Assembly: GCA_016204905.1 (NCBI GenBank) | Contig: JACQJU010000058.1 | Coordinates: 1 to 7,693, forward strand | Direction of reading: 5' to 3' | DNA length: 7,693 nt | DNA from: Candidatus Gottesmanbacteria bacterium | GTDB lineage: Bacteria > Patescibacteriota > Microgenomatia > 2-02-FULL-39-11 | In this document: in pieces, positions 1 to 5,153 of the stretch | How positions within the stretch are numbered: the stretch's first letter is position 1 | How the letters are laid out: every line of letters starts with the position of its first letter | The notes under the pieces: generated by a model | The model's database searches: none | What the model was told of the DNA's origin: nothing | The model's input: the letters and a program-made list of their open reading frames with translations, nothing else | Made by a program: the position numbers and the translations under genes

Positions 1-135
1 AGATGGTTGTGGGTTGTAAGTTGTGGGTTGTAAGTTGGCGGAAGACGAGGTAGGAGAGGTAGAGGGAGTAGAGGAAGTAGTAGAAGTAGAAATGGTAGAA
101 GACGGATTCTGGTTTTGTTCGGGCAGGTTGTTCAT
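1..135 (-). CDS. N-terminal fragment of an unidentified protein with a Ser/Thr/Pro-rich head
   Basis: The minus strand reads open from an ATG at 135 to the window edge, giving 45 codons without a stop. The product begins MNNLPEQNQNPSS; residues 12-32 are all Ser, Thr or Pro except one Ile, followed by an Asn/Gln/Pro/Tyr-rich stretch. No domain is visible, so no function is assigned. Such disordered heads often precede a membrane segment in CPR proteins (family knowledge, not seen here). The start is supported by an extended -10 (144-149) whose predicted transcript would begin about 2 bases before the ATG. It is divergent from trxA, with 58 bases between start codons. The codons repeat TCT/ACT triplets, and a 14-base tandem repeat lies near the edge. 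A leader region without a gene is the alternative, but the in-frame low complexity and the promoter favour coding. Confidence 0.6.
   Translation of the reverse strand, partial: MNNLPEQNQNPSSTISTSTTSSTPSTSPTSSSANLQPTTYNPQPS
6..37. repeat. 14-bp tandem repeat, two full copies plus a partial
   Basis: GTTGTGGGTTGTAA occurs at 6-19 and again, perfectly, at 20-33; GTTG at 34-37 starts a third copy. The unit is not a multiple of three, so inside the minus-strand reading frame each copy encodes different residues. More copies could lie beyond the window edge. Confidence 0.8.
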
Positions 136-143
136 GTAGAGAA

Positions 144-152
144 ATTATAACA
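144..152 (-). promoter_or_regulatory. Extended -10 promoter for the left-edge minus-strand gene
   Basis: Read on the minus strand this is TGTTATAAT: a perfect TATAAT (144-149) preceded by TG with one spacer base. The expected start of transcription is near 137, 2 bases upstream of the ATG at 135, so the mRNA would be nearly leaderless. No convincing -35 is seen; an extended -10 can work without one. Confidence 0.6.
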
Positions 153-157
153 TGCTC

Positions 158-186
158 TTTTCATAAAGTTACTATTTTGTTAAAAT
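158..186 (+). promoter_or_regulatory. Promoter of trxA, extended -10, predicted leaderless mRNA
   Basis: TAAAAT at 181-186 is preceded by TG (178-179) with one spacer base. TTTTCA at 158-163 matches the TTGACA consensus at 4 of 6 positions with a 17-base spacer. The expected transcription start is about 193, one base before the ATG at 194. There is no AGGAGG-like sequence in front of the gene. Confidence 0.55.
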
Positions 187-193
187 AGAGTTT

Positions 194-517
194 ATGTCTG
201 ATATTACACTGACAGATGTTAATTTTGAGGCTGAAGTCATGAAGTCTATGACACCTGTTTTGGTAGATTTCTGGGCGGTGTGGTGTGGGCCGTGTAGATT
301 CCAGGATCCGATACTAGAGGAAGTAGCCAATGAATATGAAGGGAAAGTAAAAATAGCCAAACTGAATGTGGATGATAATCCGCAGACTGCGGGGAAATAT
401 GGAGTGATGAGTATACCAACACTGATGCTATTTAAGAATGGAGAAGCAGTAAAGACGATGATCGGGGTGCAGCCGAAGGAAGTATTGGCGAGTGAGTTTC
501 ATAAGGTATTACAGTAA
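194..517 (+). CDS. trxA: Thioredoxin
   Basis: This is a 107-residue single-domain thioredoxin, the usual family length. It reduces protein disulfides in the cytoplasm and is itself recharged by thioredoxin reductase, encoded just downstream. The active site WCGPC is at residues 30-34 (Cys31 and Cys34), preceded by the typical VDFWA strand with the buried Asp25. The cis-proline loop SIPT has Pro75, and it is followed by the LMLFKNG strand. There is no signal peptide or membrane segment, so it should be cytosolic. After the active site the sequence reads RFQDP instead of the common K/R-M-x-x-P, a small variation unlikely to change function. The ATG at 194 gives a full-length domain and lies 7 bases after a -10 element with no ribosome binding site, suggesting leaderless translation. 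trxB follows after 199 bases that contain a structured element. Confidence 0.96.
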   Translation: MSDITLTDVNFEAEVMKSMTPVLVDFWAVWCGPCRFQDPILEEVANEYEGKVKIAKLNVDDNPQTAGKYGVMSIPTLMLFKNGEAVKTMIGVQPKEVLASEFHKVLQ

Positions 518-563
518 AATTATTTAAAATCCCAAATCTTTTCCATTTTCTCACAAAAAGATG

Positions 564-674
564 TGGATATTAGCTTGTTTTTCTAACCTCAGGTAATCGG
601 GAGGAGACCTCGGTTGATAAATCAACCGACACCTCACCTTTACCACTCGGTAAGAAAAACTATACTAATATCCA
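564..674 (+). ncRNA. Candidate structured RNA (long imperfect hairpin) between trxA and trxB
   Basis: About 111 bases fold on themselves in nested helices, all read directly from the sequence: 564-573 with 665-674 (10 bp, perfect); 577-584 with 653-660 (8 bp, perfect); 592-596 with 640-644 (5 bp); 601-604 with 632-635 (4 bp); and an apical hairpin 610-617 with 622-629 (8 bp) closed by a TAAA loop. Asymmetric internal loops separate the helices, the largest being 585-591 opposite 645-652. No long reading frame crosses it and it has no U-run behind it, so it is not a simple terminator. A -10 element for trxB lies downstream at 704-709, so the element need not be in the trxB mRNA; it could be an independent small RNA, the 3' end of the trxA transcript, or a DNA-level palindrome. 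It matches no RNA family I can identify. Strand is assumed from the neighbouring genes. Confidence 0.5.
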
Positions 675-703
675 ATTTTGTTCGAAATTAGAAAAGATTT
701 GTT

Positions 704-709
704 TAAAAT
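704..709 (+). promoter_or_regulatory. -10 element of trxB, predicted leaderless mRNA
   Basis: TAAAAT lies 7 bases before the ATG at 717, exactly the geometry seen at trxA (same hexamer, same 7-base gap). Transcription would start near 716. The -35 region is weak (TTCGAA at 681-686 matches 3 of 6). No ribosome binding site is present. Confidence 0.45.
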
Positions 710-716
710 TTTCATT

Positions 717-1670
717 ATGAATGCTTCATTATATGACGTTATAGTATTGGGTTCAGGTCCGGCTGGTTGGACAGCAGGGATATATGCTATACGAGCCGGA
801 CGTAAGACGCTTCTTATCACAGGGATCAGATGGGGAGGACAGTTGATGCTGACTACTTTGGTAGAAAACTATCCTGGGTTTGTGGAGGGGATACAGGGAC
901 CGGATCTGATGATGAACATGAGGAAACAGACAGAAAGACTTGGAGTGGAGGTAGTCAATACTGATTTCAGTGAAGCTGATTTTTCCTCTCGACCTTTTAA
1001 AATAACTGCGGATAATAAAATATATGAGGCTAAATCTGTAATTATAGCCACTGGTGCTGATGATATATGGCTTAATGTGCCGGGAGAAATGCAACTGCGG
1101 GGAAAGGGAGTCTCGACATGTGCTACCTGTGATGCATTCTTTTTCCGTAATAAAGATGTGATAGTGGTAGGAGGCGGAGATAGTGCTATGGAGGAGGCTC
1201 TGTTTTTGTCAAATGTTTGCAAATCGGTAACTATAATACACAGAAGAGATAAGTTTAGAGCTTCCAAAATTATGCAGCAGCGGGTATTTGATAACCCGAA
1301 GATAAAAATAATTTGGAATAAAGTAGTCACTAAATATATAGGTCCTGATAAGGTGACTGCGGTGGTGTTGAAAGACACCAAGACTGGTAAGGAGGAAGAG
1401 TACAAAATAGATGGAGTTTTTGTAGCAATAGGGCATAAACCCAATACGGATAAATTCAGGGGAATAGAACTAGACCCAATGGGATATATTGTAAGAAAAG
1501 AAGAGAAAGATAAAAATGGTCTTTTGAAATATTTTTCGGCAACTTCTGTAGCGGGGGTATTCGTTAGCGGAGATGTGCATGACTATAGATATAAGCAAGC
1601 AATAACGGCGGCGGCATTTGGGTGTATGGCGGCGCTGGATGCTGATAGATGGTTGGGGGAGAATAGCTGA
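717..1670 (+). CDS. trxB: Thioredoxin reductase (NADPH, FAD-dependent)
   Basis: This 317-residue flavoprotein passes electrons from NADPH through FAD and a redox-active disulfide to thioredoxin, and belongs to the low-molecular-weight bacterial type. In order: the FAD-binding GSGPAG at residues 12-17; the GGQL...ENYPGF segment at about 40-55; the ATG motif at 111-113; the catalytic Cys135-Ala-Thr-Cys138-Asp; the NADPH-binding GGGDSA at 152-157 and HRR at 175-177; and the second FAD motif GVFVSGDV at about 280-287, followed by a typical RYKQAITAAAFGCMAALDA helix. All key residues are intact. A TTG at 678 would extend the frame by 13 residues, but the ATG at 717 starts just before the conserved first strand and follows a -10 element, so it is preferred. 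It ends 4 bases from the stop of the convergent LamG gene. Its partner thioredoxin lies upstream. Confidence 0.95.
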   Translation: MNASLYDVIVLGSGPAGWTAGIYAIRAGRKTLLITGIRWGGQLMLTTLVENYPGFVEGIQGPDLMMNMRKQTERLGVEVVNTDFSEADFSSRPFKITADNKIYEAKSVIIATGADDIWLNVPGEMQLRGKGVSTCATCDAFFFRNKDVIVVGGGDSAMEEALFLSNVCKSVTIIHRRDKFRASKIMQQRVFDNPKIKIIWNKVVTKYIGPDKVTAVVLKDTKTGKEEEYKIDGVFVAIGHKPNTDKFRGIELDPMGYIVRKEEKDKNGLLKYFSATSVAGVFVSGDVHDYRYKQAITAAAFGCMAALDADRWLGENS

Positions 1671-1674
1671 GGCT

Positions 1675-3300
1675 TTATTGGTAAGTAATAATAAGTCTGG
1701 GAGCAAGTGTGGGAGAACCGTTATAGCTGGTAACAAATTTTCTGCCCAATTTTGCACCTGAGCCTTTTAGTATAAGAGAGAGACTATTTCCCGATACCCA
1801 GTCAGATCTATTTATAATCTCTTGGATAACAGGCGTGATAGTGCCTAGTTTATAGCGAGTATTGGCGTTCCATTTCACATTGGAGTTATGATTGATTTTG
1901 GATGCGGTTAAGAGACGCTTGGAGGGCAGATTGGTATTGCTAAATGTGAGACTGTTGCCGATAGACTCGCCAGATAGAGTGAAGACCATGCTAATCCATT
2001 GGGTGGTGGGTGAGTAAACCTCAAGTTCTGCTGAGATGATTTTGGCACCCCTGGGAATAGATACTTTCTGAAACCTGAGTCCTGTATAACTGGAGGTGGC
2101 ATCAGAGCCAGTACCAAGCCAGATATTTTTATGAGATGGGTGATATATTTTGTCTAAAATATTGCCGTCTTGATTGACATCATCAGTAGATGAGGAAATA
2201 GAGAGAGTGAGAGTTTTTGTTTGAGGAGGAAGTGTGGGGGTAGGGGTGGGGGTAAGTACTTTGGTAATTACAATTGTAGGATAAGTAGTAGGGGAAACAC
2301 TGGAAGGAGGCGAGATAGTACTGGGGACGAATTGGACAGCACCCGATATTTCACCTTTGTTGCCATAACTTGAGGAATCTGGAGTATAACATTTACCTGT
2401 AGTAGCATCACATTCTGGTGGAGTATTGAAATGGTAAAGAGCGAGTGTATTTGTATCATTACTAAAAGGTTGATCTGGTGGTGTAAAGTTAGATTGATAT
2501 CTTATGCTGTTAGAAATACGAATTTCATCAACTAGTCCGGTGTAAAAATATCCCGAAATACCGCCCATACCATCAGGAGGTTTAGCTATAAGAAGTTGAA
2601 GAGGATTATTGGTTGATATATTACATCCGGAAGTATACTGTTGTGTGGACCCTACTTGTGTACCATCAATAAATAATTGTAAATTACATAAGTCACCTGT
2701 GGAGAAAGATGAAAGAGCTATATGTGACCATTTATCTGGAGGGATACTCACAGAACTTGATCCACCGACGGTGATATAATTTTGGTTATTTTTCAGAGCA
2801 GAGAATATAGGTCTTGTTGTTCCGCTTGTTTCTTGCGTTTCAAGGCTAAATCTGTATAAATATCCATAATCTAAATATGCAGGTGTTTTGGTCAATGTGA
2901 TTAAACTATAATCTCGAATATAGTTTCCTGAGAGAGGTTTAGTAATATTAATCCAAGCTTCAATTGTAAACGGGTTTGATACTGCAAGTTTTGTAGCAGA
3001 ATGTACTTGAATATAAGCATTATTTGATGATTCGTTATTAAATTTGGATGCATTTACCCATCCAGTAGGTGGGGTGGGTGATAGATCAGGTGGTGTGGAA
3101 GTATATTGCGCTCTGGAGCGATTTTCCTGGGGCTGGAAAACGGTATAAACTGAGAGGGGTATGGTAGCAATGACTAGTAAAGTAGTAATAAAAGCTGCTT
3201 TGTAAGGTTTACTTAGAGATTTCCAAGAATCGGGTAAGGCTCTAAACCAGGATTTGAGTTTATCCATAAAAGATGAGGAATCCTCGGATATGATTGGCAT
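1675..3300 (-). CDS. Membrane-anchored surface protein with LamG and CBM96/DNRLRE-like domains
   Basis: The 541-residue product has a basic cytosolic head (1-34), one membrane segment at about 35-56 (AAFITTLLVIATIPLSVYTV) and then an extracellular part. A LamG/concanavalin-A-like domain spans about 84-325, with FTIEAWI near 111, GLVDEIRIS at 255-263 and NFTPP...LALYHF at 271-291. Four cysteines (205, 226, 297, 304) could form two disulfides. A Pro/Thr linker lies at about 328-360. The C-terminal part (about 362-541) resembles the CBM96/DNRLRE beta-sandwich: SIPRGAKIISAELEVY near 414-429, VIQEIINRSDWVSG at 491-504 and a final LAPRLIITY. LamG and CBM96 domains commonly bind sugars; the ligand here is unknown. 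The IPLSVYTVFQPQENRSRA pattern after the membrane segment recalls Microgenomates surface proteins (from memory). A second possible start is Met12 (3267), because the -10 at 3305-3310 lies only 4 bases before the first ATG. Confidence 0.85.
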   Translation of the reverse strand: MPIISEDSSSFMDKLKSWFRALPDSWKSLSKPYKAAFITTLLVIATIPLSVYTVFQPQENRSRAQYTSTPPDLSPTPPTGWVNASKFNNESSNNAYIQVHSATKLAVSNPFTIEAWINITKPLSGNYIRDYSLITLTKTPAYLDYGYLYRFSLETQETSGTTRPIFSALKNNQNYITVGGSSSVSIPPDKWSHIALSSFSTGDLCNLQLFIDGTQVGSTQQYTSGCNISTNNPLQLLIAKPPDGMGGISGYFYTGLVDEIRISNSIRYQSNFTPPDQPFSNDTNTLALYHFNTPPECDATTGKCYTPDSSSYGNKGEISGAVQFVPSTISPPSSVSPTTYPTIVITKVLTPTPTPTLPPQTKTLTLSISSSTDDVNQDGNILDKIYHPSHKNIWLGTGSDATSSYTGLRFQKVSIPRGAKIISAELEVYSPTTQWISMVFTLSGESIGNSLTFSNTNLPSKRLLTASKINHNSNVKWNANTRYKLGTITPVIQEIINRSDWVSGNSLSLILKGSGAKLGRKFVTSYNGSPTLAPRLIITYQ

Positions 3301-3304
3301 TAGA

Positions 3305-3312
3305 ATTATAGT
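3305..3312. promoter_or_regulatory. Overlapping divergent -10 elements between the LamG and ligase genes
   Basis: On the minus strand 3305-3310 reads TATAAT, serving the LamG gene. On the plus strand 3307-3312 reads TATAGT, 15 bases before the ligase ATG. The two hexamers overlap by 4 bases in a 27-base divergent gap, so one melted region could serve both directions. Neither side has a good -35 at normal spacing; a minus-strand TTGACT at 3332-3337 sits 21 bases from its -10, which is too far. Confidence 0.4.
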
Positions 3313-3327
3313 AGAGTGAGATAAGAG

Positions 3328-4539
3328 ATGAAGTCAAGAAGGAAAATAATTATAGATCGATTTTTAGAGATAGTTTTCTTTGGAGGGATATTTATATTGC
3401 CGTTAGTTTGGTGGCCGTGGGCAGCAGTGCGATATGAAATCCCCCGTGTCTTTTTCTTCAATAGATGGGTAGAACTGCTATTTTTGTTAAGTATTATCAG
3501 TGGTTTATTTAAAAAACCAAAGAATCTCAATGTTGGGTTATTGCTGCTTTTTAATATTTTCATAGTGATAGCCTTGATTTCCTCATTATTGGGGGTGGAT
3601 TTTACTAAAAGTCTCTTTGGTAATCACCTGCGAGGTGATGGACTGATAACACTGATACATCTGGTGGGATTTTCTGTCTTTATAGCTTTTAATTGGAAAA
3701 ATTTATTTATAGAAAGACTGGTAAAGATTATAGGTATAGGGATTTTCCTTTTAAGTAGCTGGACGATTTTTACAGCTTTGAGGTTTTATTTATTCCATGA
3801 TCAAAGTGTCAATATGTGGGGAAATGGATCATTTGGGGTGAGTTTTGGTAATCCAAAGTTTTTGGCGGGGTATCTATTGGTGACTCTTCCTTTTACTTCA
3901 TATTTAATAAGGCAGTCAAAAAATTTGGGGGAAAGATATTTTGGGATAATATGTTTGGTTTTGCAAATAATAGCGATAGGATTGACCAAATCTTGGGCGG
4001 GTTTTCTGGGGGTAGTAATATTTGCTGCGGGGTGGGTAATCCTTAGTAATTTTCGATTTAAGCACTTAGTTTTTGGGGTTTCTATAATTGTTATGTTATT
4101 TTTGGCATTTATTTATATACAAAACTATAGAAATCTTGGTTTTGTGCCGGAGGGAAGAGAGAGGATAATACGAAGAAGTTTAATGGGTTTTACTAAACGT
4201 CCAGTACTCGGATGGGGGTGGGCAAATACCGACTATGCTATGGAAGATAGTCCTTGGCCGATAGTTTTTGGGCATGATGTTTATGTGGATAAGGCTCACG
4301 GAATGATATTGGAGGTTTTGGTGACTACTGGGGTAGTGGGGTTGACGATCTATTTAGCTTTGTTGGGGAAAATGGGAGTAGTGTTGGTGAGGAAGATAAG
4401 GGGAGATGGGGGATATAAGGGAACTTTATTTTTGGTTTTTATACTTTATATTTTTCACTCTCAGACAAATATAATATCGATAGGCGAAGAGATATTTTTT
4501 TGGTTGATAGCTGGTATTGTAGCTTCAAATGAGGTTTAA
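3328..4539 (+). CDS. O-antigen ligase/polymerase-type membrane protein (Wzy_C family)
   Basis: This 403-residue, very hydrophobic protein has about ten to twelve membrane segments, starting near residues 14-34. Members of the Wzy/WaaL superfamily polymerise or transfer lipid-linked glycans on the outer face of the membrane; in some bacteria they glycosylate proteins. Diagnostic features are the FGNPKFLAGYLLVTLPF segment at 173-189, the arginine-rich GRERIIRRSLMGF before RPVLGWGW (about 276-298), and a long extracytoplasmic loop ending in DKAHGMILEVLVTTGVVG (321-338). That loop holds His324, the position of the conserved ligase histidine in AHN-type motifs, although the usual Asn is Gly here. 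The substrate cannot be read from sequence. It is divergent from a sugar-binding-type surface protein gene, which fits an envelope-glycan role but does not prove a link. ATG 3328 is the only sensible start; AAGAG upstream is too weak to call a ribosome binding site. Confidence 0.82.
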   Translation: MKSRRKIIIDRFLEIVFFGGIFILPLVWWPWAAVRYEIPRVFFFNRWVELLFLLSIISGLFKKPKNLNVGLLLLFNIFIVIALISSLLGVDFTKSLFGNHLRGDGLITLIHLVGFSVFIAFNWKNLFIERLVKIIGIGIFLLSSWTIFTALRFYLFHDQSVNMWGNGSFGVSFGNPKFLAGYLLVTLPFTSYLIRQSKNLGERYFGIICLVLQIIAIGLTKSWAGFLGVVIFAAGWVILSNFRFKHLVFGVSIIVMLFLAFIYIQNYRNLGFVPEGRERIIRRSLMGFTKRPVLGWGWANTDYAMEDSPWPIVFGHDVYVDKAHGMILEVLVTTGVVGLTIYLALLGKMGVVLVRKIRGDGGYKGTLFLVFILYIFHSQTNIISIGEEIFFWLIAGIVASNEV

Positions 4540-4591
4540 AATTCTTTTTATTTTCTTACATAGTAGACCCACAAAACTTACATAAAGGTTT

Positions 4592-4597
4592 TATCCT
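4592..4597 (+). promoter_or_regulatory. Possible -10 element of the lapA-like gene
   Basis: TATCCT matches TATAAT at 4 of 6 positions and lies 8 bases before the ATG at 4606, so transcription would start about 2 bases upstream of the start codon. No clear -35 is visible. The surrounding TTTATCCTA recurs at 6507-6515 in front of the carboxypeptidase gene. Confidence 0.3.
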
Positions 4598-4605
4598 AGA
4601 GACAT

Positions 4606-4983
4606 ATGTTTACACTAATTTTTGCCATAATAGTCGGGTTGGGGATAGCTTATTTTGCTACCCAAAATACTCTGTTTGTGCCGATTATTTTGTCCAATAA
4701 TACCCCGATAGCTGAGGTGCCACTCTATGTCATCATAATAGGATCTCTTTTTGTAGGTATAGCTATCGCTGCCATCATAAGCGCTGTTGAGAGTCTATCT
4801 TCTTCGGTGACTATTTATGGTAAAGAAAGGATGATAGAAAAATTACAGAATAAGATGCATGATATGGAAGTGGAACTGGCTAGACTCAAGGGTGAAAAAG
4901 AAGAGAGAAGAGTAGTGGTGGAAGAACATACTCATACTCCAGGAGTCTTAGATAACCTCAGGCATAAACTGCATTTCCGCTAA
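4606..4983 (+). CDS. LapA-domain (DUF1049-type) small membrane protein
   Basis: This 125-residue protein has two membrane segments (about 2-20 and 38-64) joined by a short loop, then a cytosolic charged helix (about 74-102, EKLQNKMHDMEVELARLKGE) predicted to form a coiled coil, and a short His-rich tail. The pattern of hydrophobic hairpin, a FATQNTLFVPI-like stretch after the first helix and a C-terminal coiled coil is that of the LapA/DUF1049 family. In Escherichia coli the family member LapA works with LapB at the inner membrane in lipopolysaccharide regulation; no LapB is visible here and the function in this organism is unknown. It lies 66 bases after the ligase gene on the same strand, so read-through from that gene is possible in addition to its own weak promoter. 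No ribosome binding site precedes the ATG. Confidence 0.7.
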   Translation: MFTLIFAIIVGLGIAYFATQNTLFVPIILSNNTPIAEVPLYVIIIGSLFVGIAIAAIISAVESLSSSVTIYGKERMIEKLQNKMHDMEVELARLKGEKEERRVVVEEHTHTPGVLDNLRHKLHFR

Positions 4984-4992
4984 AATATACTC

Positions 4993-5022
4993 TTGACAAG
5001 CTAAATAATAAAGATTTAAGAT
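4993..5022 (+). promoter_or_regulatory. Promoter of the amtB leader
   Basis: A perfect TTGACA (4993-4998) is followed after 18 bases by TAAGAT (5017-5022, 4 of 6 to consensus). Transcription would begin near 5029, leaving a leader of about 125 bases before amtB. It is the best -35 in the window and begins 9 bases after the lapA-like stop codon. Confidence 0.55.
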
Positions 5023-5025
5023 AGT

Positions 5026-5103
5026 GTCAATCTCGCAAGGAAGCGAGAGAGACAGAGAAGTCTTCTTGGTAAGCCGATGTTGACTGAAGGGAAGATTTTT
5101 TTT
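5026..5103 (+). promoter_or_regulatory. Structured amtB leader with terminator-like hairpin, candidate attenuator or riboswitch
   Basis: Hairpin 1 is 5031-5036 with 5043-5048 (6 bp, loop AAGGAA). A small hairpin is 5066-5069 with 5074-5077 (loop TAAG). The segment 5058-5065 pairs with 5091-5098 (8 bp including one G-U) and runs straight into eight Ts (5096-5103), the form of an intrinsic terminator, although its loop is large. Competing pairings exist: 5026-5030 with 5080-5084 (GTCAA/TTGAC), 5059-5062 with 5082-5085, and 5062-5065 with 5086-5089. Alternative folds before a U-run are the hallmark of transcription attenuation. The element lies between a promoter and an ammonium channel gene. 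It does not match the glnA glutamine-riboswitch consensus closely enough to call it one. The predicted transcription start (about 5029) would remove part of 5026-5030. Confidence 0.45.
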
Positions 5104-5129
5104 ATGGTTAAAAAAATTTTATTGATACT

Positions 5130-5146
5130 TCGACAAATACTGTCGA
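5130..5146. promoter_or_regulatory. Inverted repeat just before amtB, operator or hairpin
   Basis: TCGACA (5130-5135) and TGTCGA (5141-5146) form a perfect 6-bp inverted repeat around AATAC, ending 7 bases before the amtB start. It could be a dimeric regulator site, or an RNA hairpin affecting translation initiation. No regulator gene is in the window. Confidence 0.4.
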
Positions 5147-5153
5147 TAATAAT

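Noticed and set aside
564..674. Integron attC site or SRP RNA
   Set aside because: The GTTRRRY/RYYYAAC core sites are missing, and there is no SRP helix-8 GGAAG-type core.
564..674. Rho-independent terminator of trxA
   Set aside because: The outer stem is followed by CCAATTTTG with no real U-run, and it is far longer and more interrupted than a terminator.
678..716. Extended trxB start at TTG 678
   Set aside because: The added 13 residues precede the usual reductase N-terminus, and a -10 element lies between the TTG and the ATG at 717.
869..1444. Long minus-strand open frame inside trxB (191 codons)
   Set aside because: It is antisense to a fully conserved reductase and has no recognisable domain; it is a shadow frame.
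5031..5103. glnA-type glutamine riboswitch
   Set aside because: Only fragments such as GAAGG/GGAAG resemble the consensus; the three-way junction order of conserved segments does not line up by eye.
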